Assembly: GCA_945862245.1 (NCBI GenBank)
Contig: CAMAXN010000007.1
Span: forward strand, 20,583 to 84,582
Direction of reading: 5' to 3'
Length of the DNA stretch: 64,000 bases
Source of the DNA: Prosthecobacter debontii
GTDB lineage: Bacteria; Verrucomicrobiota; Verrucomicrobiia; Verrucomicrobiales; Akkermansiaceae
Shown: piece after piece, positions 18,568 through 28,408 of the stretch
How the letters are laid out: every line of letters begins with the position of its first letter
Numbering within the stretch: position 1 is the stretch's first letter
Made by a program: the position numbers and the translations under genes
The notes under the pieces: model-generated
Seen by the model: only the letters and a program-made list of their open reading frames with translations
Database searches by the model: none
What the model was told of the DNA's origin: nothing

Positions 18568-20907
18568 TCACTTAGTCTTGAAATGGATGCTGCTACGCTT
18601 GACGGCGCCTTCCTTGCGGGTGGACCACGTCATCGAGTCGAAATCGCTGCAGGCTTCGATAAGTTTCCGCATCTGCTCCTTGCCCGAGTTAAAATCCTGA
18701 AGTGCGCTTTCCTCAGGGAAGATTGCGGCGGAGTTCTTTTCAACGATGTCAAGCATATCACCGGCGTATTCGGTCATGGCGTTGAAGTTGATCCGCAATA
18801 CAGCGCCCTCGCCCGCTTTCCCGCCGGCCTTAGCCTTGGCTATGAGATCGGTTGCCTGTGTCTTAGAGGTGGAGGCGGCGAACCAATCGTCGCTGACGGT
18901 GACGGAAGGCAGGAAGTCGTCCTGAAAGAATGGGAAGGAAAAGAACCAGGTAGTCATGTCGTCCTTTTCTGAGCTGATCGGCTTCTGCATAAGCATCTTT
19001 TCACCGGACATTTCGCTGATCTTGGCGAGCAGCGAGGTGGTGTGCGTGTTCATCTTTTTCCAAGATTCCTTGATCTTGGCGCGATCCTTGACGGGAACGA
19101 GCAGGGTCATGCGGGGAGCTTTCCCTTCCGCCACCAGTTTCTCGGGAATGCCGGAGATCGCGGGCATATTACCCTTCAGATCCATCACAAAGGCCATTTC
19201 CTGTTCGAGCCCATCGGACATACTCGTGCTCATCGCCTCGTAAAGGCCTATCATGTCCTCGCTGAACTGTGTGTCGAACATCTTTGTGTATTGCCTCATC
19301 TCCTCCATCTCGGGAGCCTCAATCTCCAACTCGGCGAACTTCATCGTGGCGGCATATATTGTCTCGACAATTGCTTCAAGGTATTCGCCCATTTTTTCGT
19401 CGTATGCGGCGTTGCTGGGAATGTTGAGAAAAATCATATTATCCGCGCTGTCGCCGAGGTGGGAGAGGGTCGTTTTCGCATCCCAATCCATCGCGCCGTT
19501 GTCGTATCCACCGAAGCTCTCGATCATCAGTCCCTCCTCGGTGTAAGCGACCATGCCAATATCCTTTGATCCGCCAAGAGCGAAGAGATCCTTCTCGCGG
19601 TCGGCGATAATCTGGAGCATTCCTTCAAGATCGCGCGTCTCGCCCAGGCCGCCGCCGCTGGCGATTCCATCCCTCATGCCGAGCGCGTAAGCAGAGATAC
19701 CAGTCGCAGCCTTGATCACTGGACCCCACATTTCCTGCTCACCGTAAATTAGTGTGAGAAGTTTCTTGTCAGCGTAAGCGTCCGCAAAATTCAGCGATTC
19801 GGTGCCGACCAGCGACTCTTTCGCATCGGTGACGAGCTTGAGGGACTCCTCAGAACCGCCGATCATCATCACCACGTATTCGCCCATAGTACCGGTGACC
19901 ACGATCAGGTTTTTCTTACCCAAAGCAGTAAACACCTTGTCCATATTTTCTGCGCCGATCTGTTCGTCCATGGATTCCCTTTCGGCTTCCATTATCTCAA
20001 CCATTTTTTCACCCAAGAGCTTGTATCCAACAAATTTCGATCCGCCCGACTCGAATTCAACGGGCACGGCCATATCGCCGGCCATATCAAAAATGCCCAT
20101 GCTACCATTGACGAGTTGGGCAGCTTGCTCAAGTTCCCCTTCCTTCGCTCTGAAGGAAATGTATATGGGCGGCATCTCGGCTTTCTCTAACAGAGCGATA
20201 CCGGATTCGGAATCCTCGAGGATGTTTTTAATCAATCCCGTCTCCATTGCCTCAGACAATATCGAAGAAAAATCGTCCATGTTGCCGGATTTGGCGTAAC
20301 CCTGCACAGCCTTGCCAAAGGCCATCGCCTGTAAGTAGCTCATGCGGCGGTTCGTGGTGAGGAGTTGTCCGATTTGCTCGCCGGTCGTTTTGCCCATGGC
20401 GATGGTGATTTCGCTTCCAAAAAGCGTCCATGCATTCGTAGCTTCGCCCATTTCTTCATCCAGCAGCGCATCCTCGTCCGCCAGGTCATCCTCGCCCTGC
20501 TCGGCCTCCAACTGTTCGAAGTCCTCCTCGTCGAAACCCTCCAATTCCATCTCTTCATCGGGCTCGGGAAAGCCGCCCATCAACGCAGCTTTGCTCATTT
20601 CCTCAAAGAACCCGTAAAGACTGAGCGCTTTGAGTTGCTCGGCCGCCTGCTGGGTATTGTAGACGGACATGACTAGTTCGGTGTCCGCCGGAAGATGCTT
20701 CACAAAGCCGAGCTTAGCCGCACGCTCCTCGATGCTGAGACTGGGAGCCGGCTTGGGCACTACTCCTTGATTGCTCTTTTCAACCGCAGTCTTGGCAACG
20801 CTTTCCCCGCTTTTAGGAGCCTTGGTTGCCTGTGGTTTCTCTTTGCAGGAAACAACTCCGAGAACGAGCGCTAATCCTAAAGGCCAAATACTGAATATTC
20901 TCTTCAT
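18568..20907 (-). CDS. Large secreted lipoprotein with an acidic segment, unknown
   Basis: 779 residues from the ATG at 20907, which places MKRIFSIWPLGLALVLGVVSC as a lipoprotein signal (Cys near 21); the frame is open upstream but that part is not signal-like. After a Lys/Pro-rich linker, LPADTELVMSVYN resembles the opening of DUF3352-type surface proteins. A strongly acidic stretch follows near residues 100-150 (over half Asp/Glu), possibly metal-binding or a spacer. The remainder alternates GGSEESLKLV-like and M/F-rich segments with no known catalytic motif. It is divergent from pdxH. Function is unknown. Confidence 0.75.
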   Translation of the reverse strand: MKRIFSIWPLGLALVLGVVSCKEKPQATKAPKSGESVAKTAVEKSNQGVVPKPAPSLSIEERAAKLGFVKHLPADTELVMSVYNTQQAAEQLKALSLYGFFEEMSKAALMGGFPEPDEEMELEGFDEEDFEQLEAEQGEDDLADEDALLDEEMGEATNAWTLFGSEITIAMGKTTGEQIGQLLTTNRRMSYLQAMAFGKAVQGYAKSGNMDDFSSILSEAMETGLIKNILEDSESGIALLEKAEMPPIYISFRAKEGELEQAAQLVNGSMGIFDMAGDMAVPVEFESGGSKFVGYKLLGEKMVEIMEAERESMDEQIGAENMDKVFTALGKKNLIVVTGTMGEYVVMMIGGSEESLKLVTDAKESLVGTESLNFADAYADKKLLTLIYGEQEMWGPVIKAATGISAYALGMRDGIASGGGLGETRDLEGMLQIIADREKDLFALGGSKDIGMVAYTEEGLMIESFGGYDNGAMDWDAKTTLSHLGDSADNMIFLNIPSNAAYDEKMGEYLEAIVETIYAATMKFAELEIEAPEMEEMRQYTKMFDTQFSEDMIGLYEAMSTSMSDGLEQEMAFVMDLKGNMPAISGIPEKLVAEGKAPRMTLLVPVKDRAKIKESWKKMNTHTTSLLAKISEMSGEKMLMQKPISSEKDDMTTWFFSFPFFQDDFLPSVTVSDDWFAASTSKTQATDLIAKAKAGGKAGEGAVLRINFNAMTEYAGDMLDIVEKNSAAIFPEESALQDFNSGKEQMRKLIEACSDFDSMTWSTRKEGAVKRSSIHFKTK

Positions 20908-21028
20908 GCCGCGAGTAAATGCTAAATATCCCCAGAAACAAAATAAGATTGTTGAAAAATATGATATATACATCATGCGCAGAATGTTGCGGTTTGACGT
21001 TTGTAAATCACGATCTATGCAGTGAGGC

Positions 21029-21667
21029 ATGGATCTTTCCGATTTCCGAAAAGAATACTCCGCCCGCGGTCTACGCCGAGAGGATATGACAAACGACCCG
21101 ACGGAGGTCTTCGAAAAATGGTTTCAACAGGCAACGGAATTTCACGTACACGAACCGAACGCGATGACGCTGGCCACAGTTTCGCCCGAAGGCCTGCCCT
21201 CGCAGCGCACCGTCCTGCTGAAAGCCTTCGACCACACAGGCTTCACATTTTTCACGAACTACCAATCGCACAAGGCAACCCACATCGCCGCCAACTCCGC
21301 TGTTTGCCTGCTTTTCCCGTGGGTGACGCTGGAGCGGCAAGTAATTATCAAAGGTCATGCTGAAAAAATCTCTGCTGCGGAATCGCTCAGCTACTTCAAG
21401 ACCCGCCCTCGCGATTCGCAGATCGGGGCATGGGTCTCCAACCAATCCGAAGTGATCACCTCGCGCGAAATTCTTCTTATGAAACTCGAGGAAATCAAAA
21501 ACCGCTTCAAGGATGGCGAGATCCCGCTGCCCTCTTTCTGGGGTGGATTACGGGTCGTTCCGTCAAGCATCGAGTTCTGGCAAGGCGGCCCCGCCCGCAT
21601 CCACGACCGCTTTCTCTACACCCGCCAACCCGACGGCTCATGGGTCATCGACCGCCTCGCCCCATGA
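21029..21667 (+). CDS. pdxH: Pyridoxamine 5'-phosphate oxidase
   Basis: 212 residues, FMN-dependent oxidation of PNP/PMP to PLP in vitamin B6 metabolism. Signatures appear in order: MTLATVSPEGLPSQRTVLLK, FFTNYQSHKA, FPWVTLERQVIIKG, ESLSYFKTRPRDSQIGAW, and the C-terminal substrate-binding EFWQGGPARIHDRF with IDRLAP at the end. GTGAGG lies just before the ATG, a possible Shine-Dalgarno motif. A lipoprotein gene starts one nucleotide after its stop codon. Confidence 0.96.
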   Translation: MDLSDFRKEYSARGLRREDMTNDPTEVFEKWFQQATEFHVHEPNAMTLATVSPEGLPSQRTVLLKAFDHTGFTFFTNYQSHKATHIAANSAVCLLFPWVTLERQVIIKGHAEKISAAESLSYFKTRPRDSQIGAWVSNQSEVITSREILLMKLEEIKNRFKDGEIPLPSFWGGLRVVPSSIEFWQGGPARIHDRFLYTRQPDGSWVIDRLAP

Positions 21668-21668
21668 T

Positions 21669-22082
21669 ATGAAATTTCTCCCTTTCACGACCCTGGCACT
21701 TTGCATGTTCCTCGCCGCCTGCGCGGATAAACCAGACGCATTGCCCGTAGAAAAGGAAGAGGATGAGTCCAAGCCAATGCTAGTGGGGCGTATCGCTTCG
21801 ATCCCTGCGAATCGAGAATTCGTTCTGATACAATTCTACGGAACATGGACAGTAGAGAACGGCTCCATCCTAATCACCCAAGGTCCCGATGGCCGTGCCG
21901 CAAACCTTATCGCAACTGGCGAGAGGCTAGGGCAATACGCGGCGGCAGACCTTCGAACGGGCGTACTTGAGATCGGCGACGGGGTTTACACCATTACCAA
22001 ATCCACCGCCCAGAATAATGAATTAACCGGTTCTACCGAAGCGAAAAAAATTAAAGGCCCCGACGTGGGAAAGTCCGATTGA
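21669..22082 (+). CDS. Small lipoprotein, unknown
   Basis: 137 residues from ATG 21669, one nucleotide after the pdxH stop, so the two are cotranscribed. MKFLPFTTLALCMFLAAC is a lipoprotein signal with a lipobox (LAAC). The mature part has GRIASIPANREFVLIQFYG and later ANLIATGERLGQYAAADL, which suggests a small beta-barrel (OB-like) fold. It has no catalytic motif. The link to pdxH is positional only. Confidence 0.75.
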   Translation: MKFLPFTTLALCMFLAACADKPDALPVEKEEDESKPMLVGRIASIPANREFVLIQFYGTWTVENGSILITQGPDGRAANLIATGERLGQYAAADLRTGVLEIGDGVYTITKSTAQNNELTGSTEAKKIKGPDVGKSD

Positions 22083-22093
22083 CGGCCGGAAGC

Positions 22094-22711
22094 TCAGTGC
22101 GTGCGGTCTAGAAGCGGCATCGGCACGGTGATCACTTGCATGCCTGCCGCCAGCGCGGCCATCACACCCGGAGGCGCATCCTCGATCACAAGACATCTTT
22201 CCGGCGCGACACCGAGTAGTTCTGCGGCTTTGAGGAAAATATCGGGGCTGGGCTTACCGTTGGAAACATCTTCTGCGGTCACGACCTCATCGAACCAATC
22301 GGAGCAATTCAGAAGTTTAAGAGTTTTTTCGACAACATAGCGGGACCCCCCAGAGGCTACCGCCAAAGGCATTTTTCCGCATAGGCTTTTCGCGAAATCC
22401 GCCACCTCGTCGATGAGCTCAACGAGATGGAGTTTGCGGAGGAATGCATCGCGTTTCGCTAGGGCGATCGCTTCGGGATCGAGCTTCAGTCCGTATTCGC
22501 TGTTGATGTCCACCACAATGTCCCGAGTGGGCCTGCCGCCCATCGCAAAGAAAACGTCCTCCTTGAAAATTCCGCCTGCGCCGTAGGATCCCAGAGCCTC
22601 GCACCAAGCGTCGAAGTGCGCGGGCATGGAGTCCACCAATGTCCCGTCGCAGTCGAAAATGACAGCATCAAAACCTTCTTTCGGAAAATCAATCGCACCT
22701 ACACTTGCCAT
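22094..22711 (-). CDS. HAD-family phosphatase (beta-phosphoglucomutase-like)
   Basis: 205 residues. Complete HAD set: motif I DCDGTLVDS (nucleophile and acid/base Asp both present), motif II AVASGGSRYV, Lys in SNGKPSPDIFL, and motif IV VIEDAPPGVMAALAAGM. The cap between motifs I and II is helical, as in the YqaB/beta-PGM subfamily, whose members dephosphorylate sugar phosphates such as fructose-1-phosphate. Exact substrate unknown. Convergent with the small lipoprotein gene, 11 nt apart. Confidence 0.88.
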   Translation of the reverse strand: MASVGAIDFPKEGFDAVIFDCDGTLVDSMPAHFDAWCEALGSYGAGGIFKEDVFFAMGGRPTRDIVVDINSEYGLKLDPEAIALAKRDAFLRKLHLVELIDEVADFAKSLCGKMPLAVASGGSRYVVEKTLKLLNCSDWFDEVVTAEDVSNGKPSPDIFLKAAELLGVAPERCLVIEDAPPGVMAALAAGMQVITVPMPLLDRTH

Positions 22712-22793
22712 GGCGGAGCAGCTGGTATCGGCATCCCATCAGCAATGCAAGAGCCTAGAGAAGGAAATTGCAAAAAACAATGACCGTAGCGAG

Positions 22794-25490
22794 TCAGTGT
22801 TTCAGCAGATTTCCCGCCGTTTGGAGGGTATCTATGTCCTCCAGGGTTTTGTCGCGGCGGATCGCCTTGATTCGGGGGAAACGCAGCGCGAGGCCAGAGT
22901 CGTGGCGGGGCGAACGGCGGATTGAGTCGAAGGCGATTTCCAACACTATGTTCGGCTCCACGCGGTGCTTGCGCCTTTCCTTTTCGAGAGTGTGCTTGCG
23001 GAAATGATCGGTGAGTTCCTCGATTTCCGCATCCGTGAGACCAGAATAGGCTTTACCCAAAACTCTCAGCTCGCCACTCACCTCGTCGCGCACCGAGAAG
23101 GTGTAATCGGACAGCAATTCCGCCCGTCGACCGTGCCCTTGCTCCGCGTAGGTCACCACGCAATCGAGAGTCGGCATCACGCCCTTGAGCTTGACCCACG
23201 ACTTGCCACGCTTGCCTGGTGAATAAAAACTCTCGAGATCTTTGGCAATGAGCCCTTCGTGGCCTTGTTGCAGGGCAAACTTGAAATGCGCCTCCACCTC
23301 ACCGGCATCGTCCGCACGCAAGACCTTGATGCATTCAAAAATACCTTTCAAAGGAATTCTCTCCAACCGCTCGCGCCGTTTCCGCAAAGAAAAATCCAGC
23401 AAGCTCTCGCCATCGACCCATAGCAGATCAAACGCAATAAATCTAAGAGGCACGGAAGCAGCGCCATCCGATGAATCCATAAAAAAGTCGCCCTCCACCT
23501 TCCGCCGACCAAGGCGCTTCTGAAGATCGGCAAAACCCAGTTTCCTTCCCTCCGCGTAAGCGATCACCTCGCCGTCCAAGACGAAATCCCCCGCTATGGC
23601 TGCCGCCGCCGAGATCAGCTCCGGGAATTCCTTGTCGAGCGGACGGAGATCCCGTGAAAATAGACCGACTTCCCTGCCCACTTTATGGAGCTGCGCCCGG
23701 ATCCCATCGTATTTCGGCTCCAGCCAGAACGGCGGTGATAACGGTAGATCTGCGAACCTCGGCCTGTTGTCCGACTCGTCACGTTCTAGCGGCACGGCCA
23801 GCATGCAGCGGATCGGCACAAACGGCGTAAAGGCTGCTTCGGAGAGCCTACCTTGCTTCGCCAAAACTGCTGTACGCCCAAGGTTTCCAGTGAGCATATT
23901 TGCCTGCCTAAATTCTGAATCATCCACTTGAAACAATTTACCAACCGCCTCTTCCACCAATCCTTCCTTCAGTCCAATACGGAGATCACCTGTCAGTAGC
24001 CTGACTACCGATTCTGCCTCACAAGGATGTAATTCAAACAACTGCTTCGATAAAATTTCTACTTTGTGGAGTGATTCATTTGTATTTAGTAAATTTACAA
24101 AAAATATATATAAATTACTTAATTTTAATGGCTTAGGTGAAAGATTGATTTCCTGCAAAAGAATTCTAGCTGTCCTTACGATATCATTCTGAGAGGCAGA
24201 AATTTCCTGGTAACGCTCTAGCCTGACTCCAGGTATTGATATGAGCGCTCGTTTGATAGTGGCAGTGCCAACATTCAGGCATCGCCTCCCCGCCCGCCTC
24301 GGCAGAGCCTCGCCGGTAAGCCATCGGGTGGAAGTCTCGAGATCGTCCCCGTCGAGCCCCCTCAGATAGCCTACCAAATAATCGATCTTGGCGATACGGC
24401 TGCTCGTTTCGCCGATTAGCCGACAAACATCTGAGAAATCGGCAAGTTGGCAAGTGGGACGGCTGTGGCGAGGCGTCGTGGCGCCAAGCGTAGAGGAGTG
24501 CGATTTTCCGAGCGAGAGCTCTAGCTGATCTCCACCCATCGCACACCAGGCATCGATCCCCTTCGCGCGCAGCTCAGCGGCAAATTCCTTGGCAAAACCG
24601 TGCACCGTGAGAACACGTTTAGGCCTTACTCTTGTTACACACTCATGTAGCCCGGCATGATCCGCGTGGTCAGACATGGGTATTACCTCATCGACGCGAT
24701 AGCGGTAGAGCGAACCGGGCTGTAACGCCCAGCCGGTGAGCATAGCCGTACGTTTGTTTTTGAGGCCGCGCAGCAGCCTAGCGGAAACAGCATTGGGAGG
24801 TGCTACCACCACATGGCCTTCCATAGCGAAACCTTCAAACACGCGGGGTTCCGGCAACCATATCCCAGCTGCCCGACAGACCTCCGTCATTTCCGCCACC
24901 TTGGGATGGGATAGCGCGGGAATGCCATTCTCCGCCAATAATGCTATAGCCTCCTGCGCCTTTCCCAAAGAGTATCCGAAAAGAACCGGCGTCTCCCCAT
25001 CAGCTAAAGCATCATTCACGAATCGCAACACCGCAGCATCCACTTCCATGGCGCTTGGGAAAACGAGTTGCGGCAATCCGAAAGTCGTCTCCATAATGAG
25101 CGTGTCAGCCTGGATGAAATTTACCGGTTCGGTGGTACGCCCTCGCCGCGCCTTGAAATCACCAGTGTAAAGAAGAGTGGCTCCGTCCTTTTTACGCGTT
25201 ATATGCAGCATCGCTGAACCCGCGATATGACCTGCCGGGAGAATTCGCAGTCGGAAGCCTAGACGATCGATCATCTGCCCGAAGTCCGCCCCCTCGAGAC
25301 GCGACTCTGCCATATTGAAACGCGAACGCAGAAGCTTCGCCGTCAGCGTGGAGCAAAGTGCTTGGCCGTGCCTCGCAAAATGATCAGCATGAGCGTGTGA
25401 CACGAAAGCAGATTCCTTAGCATCCCAAGGATCTAGCCAGAAATCCAATTCTGGGATGTGGATTCCACGATTAAATGCTACTTCGATCAC
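22794..25490 (-). CDS. Fused MBL/beta-CASP exonuclease and ATP-dependent DNA ligase
   Basis: 898 residues. Residues 1 to about 335 are a beta-CASP metallo-beta-lactamase nuclease: SHAHADHFARH, LPAGHIAGSAMLHI, LYTGDFKAR, YSLGKAQEA, MSDHADHAGL and VLTVHGFAKE. After a linker, residues about 365-540 look like the ligase N-terminal domain. Then comes the catalytic core: EPKYDGIRAQ with adenylated Lys593, LRFIAFDLLWVDG, EGLIAKDLESFYSPGKRGKS, and a C-terminal OB domain ending near LRFPRIKAIRRDKT. In known bacteria exonuclease (Exo) and LigB are separate proteins encoded beside Lhr-Core helicase and a phosphoesterase for DNA repair; here two are one chain and the other two are absent nearby. The start is GTG. 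Confidence 0.9.
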   Translation of the reverse strand: MIEVAFNRGIHIPELDFWLDPWDAKESAFVSHAHADHFARHGQALCSTLTAKLLRSRFNMAESRLEGADFGQMIDRLGFRLRILPAGHIAGSAMLHITRKKDGATLLYTGDFKARRGRTTEPVNFIQADTLIMETTFGLPQLVFPSAMEVDAAVLRFVNDALADGETPVLFGYSLGKAQEAIALLAENGIPALSHPKVAEMTEVCRAAGIWLPEPRVFEGFAMEGHVVVAPPNAVSARLLRGLKNKRTAMLTGWALQPGSLYRYRVDEVIPMSDHADHAGLHECVTRVRPKRVLTVHGFAKEFAAELRAKGIDAWCAMGGDQLELSLGKSHSSTLGATTPRHSRPTCQLADFSDVCRLIGETSSRIAKIDYLVGYLRGLDGDDLETSTRWLTGEALPRRAGRRCLNVGTATIKRALISIPGVRLERYQEISASQNDIVRTARILLQEINLSPKPLKLSNLYIFFVNLLNTNESLHKVEILSKQLFELHPCEAESVVRLLTGDLRIGLKEGLVEEAVGKLFQVDDSEFRQANMLTGNLGRTAVLAKQGRLSEAAFTPFVPIRCMLAVPLERDESDNRPRFADLPLSPPFWLEPKYDGIRAQLHKVGREVGLFSRDLRPLDKEFPELISAAAAIAGDFVLDGEVIAYAEGRKLGFADLQKRLGRRKVEGDFFMDSSDGAASVPLRFIAFDLLWVDGESLLDFSLRKRRERLERIPLKGIFECIKVLRADDAGEVEAHFKFALQQGHEGLIAKDLESFYSPGKRGKSWVKLKGVMPTLDCVVTYAEQGHGRRAELLSDYTFSVRDEVSGELRVLGKAYSGLTDAEIEELTDHFRKHTLEKERRKHRVEPNIVLEIAFDSIRRSPRHDSGLALRFPRIKAIRRDKTLEDIDTLQTAGNLLKH

Positions 25491-25613
25491 AAGCTCATTT
25501 TAACAGCGTGTATAGGTTCCGCAATTCCTTACACTGAACGGTTTTCTAACAGTAAGCCTTACGTGTTTCAAAATACCCAAGCACCTTAACGTAGCATTTC
25601 CTAACTTCGTTTT

Positions 25614-25709
25614 TCAAGGATCTTTGGGCGACTTTGGCTTAAGGTACTCGATAATCCAGCCGGCGACTGCCACTGCGATCACTTCGGCGGCAGTCAGGTT
25701 CTTGGCGAA
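25614..25709 (-). pseudogene. Short coding remnant, unknown
   Basis: A 31-codon open segment reads FAKNLTAAEVIAVAVAG, then WIIEYLKPKSPKDP and a stop. It looks like the end of a protein with one membrane helix. Two consecutive TAG codons lie directly upstream in frame, and no ATG is available, so it is probably a relic. It lies between the cobalamin adenosyltransferase and the exonuclease-ligase gene. Weak evidence. Confidence 0.3.
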
Positions 25710-25749
25710 CTACTACAGGCTTAGATTCTCGCAGATCGGGCGGAGAAAT

Positions 25750-26274
25750 TCAATATCTCCGCGCGAATATCCATAGAGCATCGGAGAATCGGTTAAGGAA
25801 AAGCCGTATATTGAGCGACACCTCACCGCCGCTTTTGTGGAGTAGGAGCAGATGTCGCTCCGCGCGGCGGCAAACCGTGCGAGCGTAGTCGAGATGCGCC
25901 CGCGCCAACGACCCCTCTGCACCAGGCACCGCCCAATGCGTGAAGCGCACACCTTTCGCTTCTGCCTCTTTGGCGGTTTCCGTTAGCCAATCAAGATCTG
26001 CCTCGGTCAGCGCCGCAAAACCTTTTTCGTGGTATCTTCCGATATCCTCAGGCAAACAAGCAAGCTCCCCCATCAAACCGAAAAGAAGATTTTGCATACG
26101 GTCGATCATCACTCCGTGTCGCCCTTCGGCATCGGCCGCACGCGCGAGACCCAGCGCCGCGTTCAATTCATCAATCGCCCCCAGTGCCGCGATACGCGTT
26201 GATGTTTTCGAGATCCGCTTACCGAACATCAAGTCGGTCTCCCCATCGTCACCGCGTTTTGTGATAATGCTCAT
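25750..26274 (-). CDS. Cob(I)alamin adenosyltransferase, PduO type
   Basis: 174 residues. PduO-type enzymes move adenosine from ATP to cob(I)alamin to make adenosylcobalamin. The family start TKRGDDGETDLMFGKRISK holds the ATP-binding loop, then RIAALGAIDELNAALGLAR, and the C-terminal RRAERHLLLL and LNRFSDALWIFAR. Length is typical. No other cobalamin gene is near, so it may serve salvage and an AdoCbl-dependent enzyme elsewhere. Confidence 0.93.
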   Translation of the reverse strand: MSIITKRGDDGETDLMFGKRISKTSTRIAALGAIDELNAALGLARAADAEGRHGVMIDRMQNLLFGLMGELACLPEDIGRYHEKGFAALTEADLDWLTETAKEAEAKGVRFTHWAVPGAEGSLARAHLDYARTVCRRAERHLLLLHKSGGEVSLNIRLFLNRFSDALWIFARRY

Positions 26275-26471
26275 CCAATGACACTAGACTTTTCTCAGTG
26301 AATTCAAAAGGGGAATATTGAAACATGGGAGTGGATGAGCCCTTAATGCGCAAACCCTGTAACTATCCATGCTAATTATGGCTTATCCGAATTCTCCAAA
26401 AGCCGGCATATTCCTTCCCCCCATTAGGTAATCTTGCCACTTGGCATCCAACCCGCTTCTATCACATCTTC

Positions 26472-28310
26472 ATGTTAAAGAAATGCACAATTTTCCAAGC
26501 CTTACAGGCATGGGTAGATGAGGCAGTTGCCCTTTTTCAGCCGGACAATGTTGAATGGAGCGACGGCTCCCAAGAGGAATGGAATCGCCTCACGCAACTT
26601 CTCTGCGACAACGGCACCTTGACCCGTCTTAACCCTGAGAAACGTCCCAATTCTTTTCTCGCGCGCTCAACCCCTACCGATGTTGCCCGCGTAGAAGAGC
26701 AGACTTTTATTTGCACGAAACGCCCCGATGAGGCGGGGCCAACAAACAATTGGGCTGATCCCAAGGAAATGCGTAGTCTGCTGATGAATAAGTTCGCCGG
26801 CTCGATGAAAGGCCGTACGATGTATATCATTCCTTTCTGCATGGGTCCGCTGGATTCCCCGCTGGCAAAGATCGGCGTGCAAATAACCGACAGCGCTTAC
26901 GTGGTAGTCAACATGCGTATCATGGCGCACATGGGTGCATCCATCCTCAAACGCCTTGAGGATGAGGTCTCCGAAGCCGTTCCAAAAGCTCGCGAAGGCC
27001 ATGGCCGATTTATAAAATGCATACACACAGTCGGAGCTCCTCTCGCCTCTGGCCAAGCCGATGTCCCGTGGCCGTGCAATGACGACAAATACATCTGCCA
27101 CTTTGTAGACACGCGCGAGATCATGTCTTTTGGCTCTGGCTACGGCGGCAACGCCCTACTGGGCAAAAAGTGCCTAGCCTTGCGCATCGCATCGAATATT
27201 GCACGCGAGCACTGCTGGATGGCGGAGCATATGCTCATACTTGGGATACACGCTCCGAACGGATCGAAAACTTACGTCACCGCCGCCTTCCCCTCAGCCT
27301 GCGGGAAAACCAACCTCGCCATGCTTGAGCCACCGAAGCCCTACGCGGATGCCGGTTGGAAAACATCCATCGTCGGCGATGACATCGCTTGGATCTGGCC
27401 GCATGAGGATGGAAAACTCCACGCCATCAACCCGGAAACCGGTTTCTTCGGAGTCGCCCCCGGCACGAACTGGGAAAGCAACCGCATCGCCATGGAATCC
27501 ATGTCGGCCAATTCCATTTTTACCAACGTCGCTCTCACCGATGACGGCGATGTCTGGTGGGAAGGACTCACGAAGGAACCGCCCGCCCACCTGATCGACT
27601 GGACCGGCAAAGATTGGACTCCCGACTGCGGCCGCCCCTCCTCGCACGCGAACTCCCGTTTCACCGCCCCCGCCCACCAGTGCCCGACCATCGACACCGA
27701 GTGGCAGAATCCTGACGGCGTACCGATCGACGGCATCATCTTCGGCGGACGCCGTGCGACAACCATGCCGCTCGTTTATCAGGCGTTCAACTGGAGCCAC
27801 GGCGTCTATGTAGGCGCGACAATGGGCTCGGAAATGACCGCCGCCGCCGCCGGGACGATCGGCAAGGTGCGCCGCGACCCGATGGCCATGCTGCCTTTTT
27901 GCGGCTACAACATGGGAGCGTATTTCGGGCATTGGCTGGAGATGCAACGATACCTCACGAACCTGCCGCGTTTTTTCCATGTGAATTGGTTCCGCAAGAC
28001 TCCCGAAGGGAAATTCATTTGGCCCGGCTTCAGCGAAAATATGCGCGTACTAGAATGGATCGTGAACCGCTGCAAGGGGGCTGCCGCGGGGCATGAGACC
28101 CGCATCGGCTGGACTCCGGACTTCGCCGATTTCAATACCAACGGACTCAACGACTTCACGGAGGCGGATTTCGAGGCGGTCATGAAATTCGACCGTGCCG
28201 AATGGCGTGCCGAACTTGTCTCGCAGGGCGAACTCTTCATCGACCTCTACGACCATCTACCCAAGGAACTCATCTTCCAACGTGAACTCCTCGCGGCAAG
28301 GTTGGTATAA
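26472..28310 (+). CDS. pckG: Phosphoenolpyruvate carboxykinase (GTP)
   Basis: 612 residues, full length for the GTP-dependent class. The enzyme converts oxaloacetate to PEP for gluconeogenesis. Diagnostic features are the kinase-1 loop [13 protein letters not shown] with the reactive Cys, the metal/phosphate site [21 protein letters not shown], and the guanine-binding [19 protein letters not shown]-type PckA would have a different P-loop. It is a monocistron. The 197-bp upstream region is AT-rich and holds no obvious Shine-Dalgarno motif. Confidence 0.97.
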   Translation: MLKKCTIFQALQAWVDEAVALFQPDNVEWSDGSQEEWNRLTQLLCDNGTLTRLNPEKRPNSFLARSTPTDVARVEEQTFICTKRPDEAGPTNNWADPKEMRSLLMNKFAGSMKGRTMYIIPFCMGPLDSPLAKIGVQITDSAYVVVNMRIMAHMGASILKRLEDEVSEAVPKAREGHGRFIKCIHTVGAPLASGQADVPWPCNDDKYICHFVDTREIMSFGSGYGGNALLGKKCLALRIASNIAREHCWMAEHMLILGIHAPNGSKTYVTAAFPSACGKTNLAMLEPPKPYADAGWKTSIVGDDIAWIWPHEDGKLHAINPETGFFGVAPGTNWESNRIAMESMSANSIFTNVALTDDGDVWWEGLTKEPPAHLIDWTGKDWTPDCGRPSSHANSRFTAPAHQCPTIDTEWQNPDGVPIDGIIFGGRRATTMPLVYQAFNWSHGVYVGATMGSEMTAAAAGTIGKVRRDPMAMLPFCGYNMGAYFGHWLEMQRYLTNLPRFFHVNWFRKTPEGKFIWPGFSENMRVLEWIVNRCKGAAAGHETRIGWTPDFADFNTNGLNDFTEADFEAVMKFDRAEWRAELVSQGELFIDLYDHLPKELIFQRELLAARLV

Positions 28311-28408
28311 AAACTTCCGTCGATCCAATCAGGAAGTGACAGTGGGATTTACGCAAATCCACATCTGCACTTGTCCGGTGTAGTGATCAGATACAATGTT
28401 CATTAATT

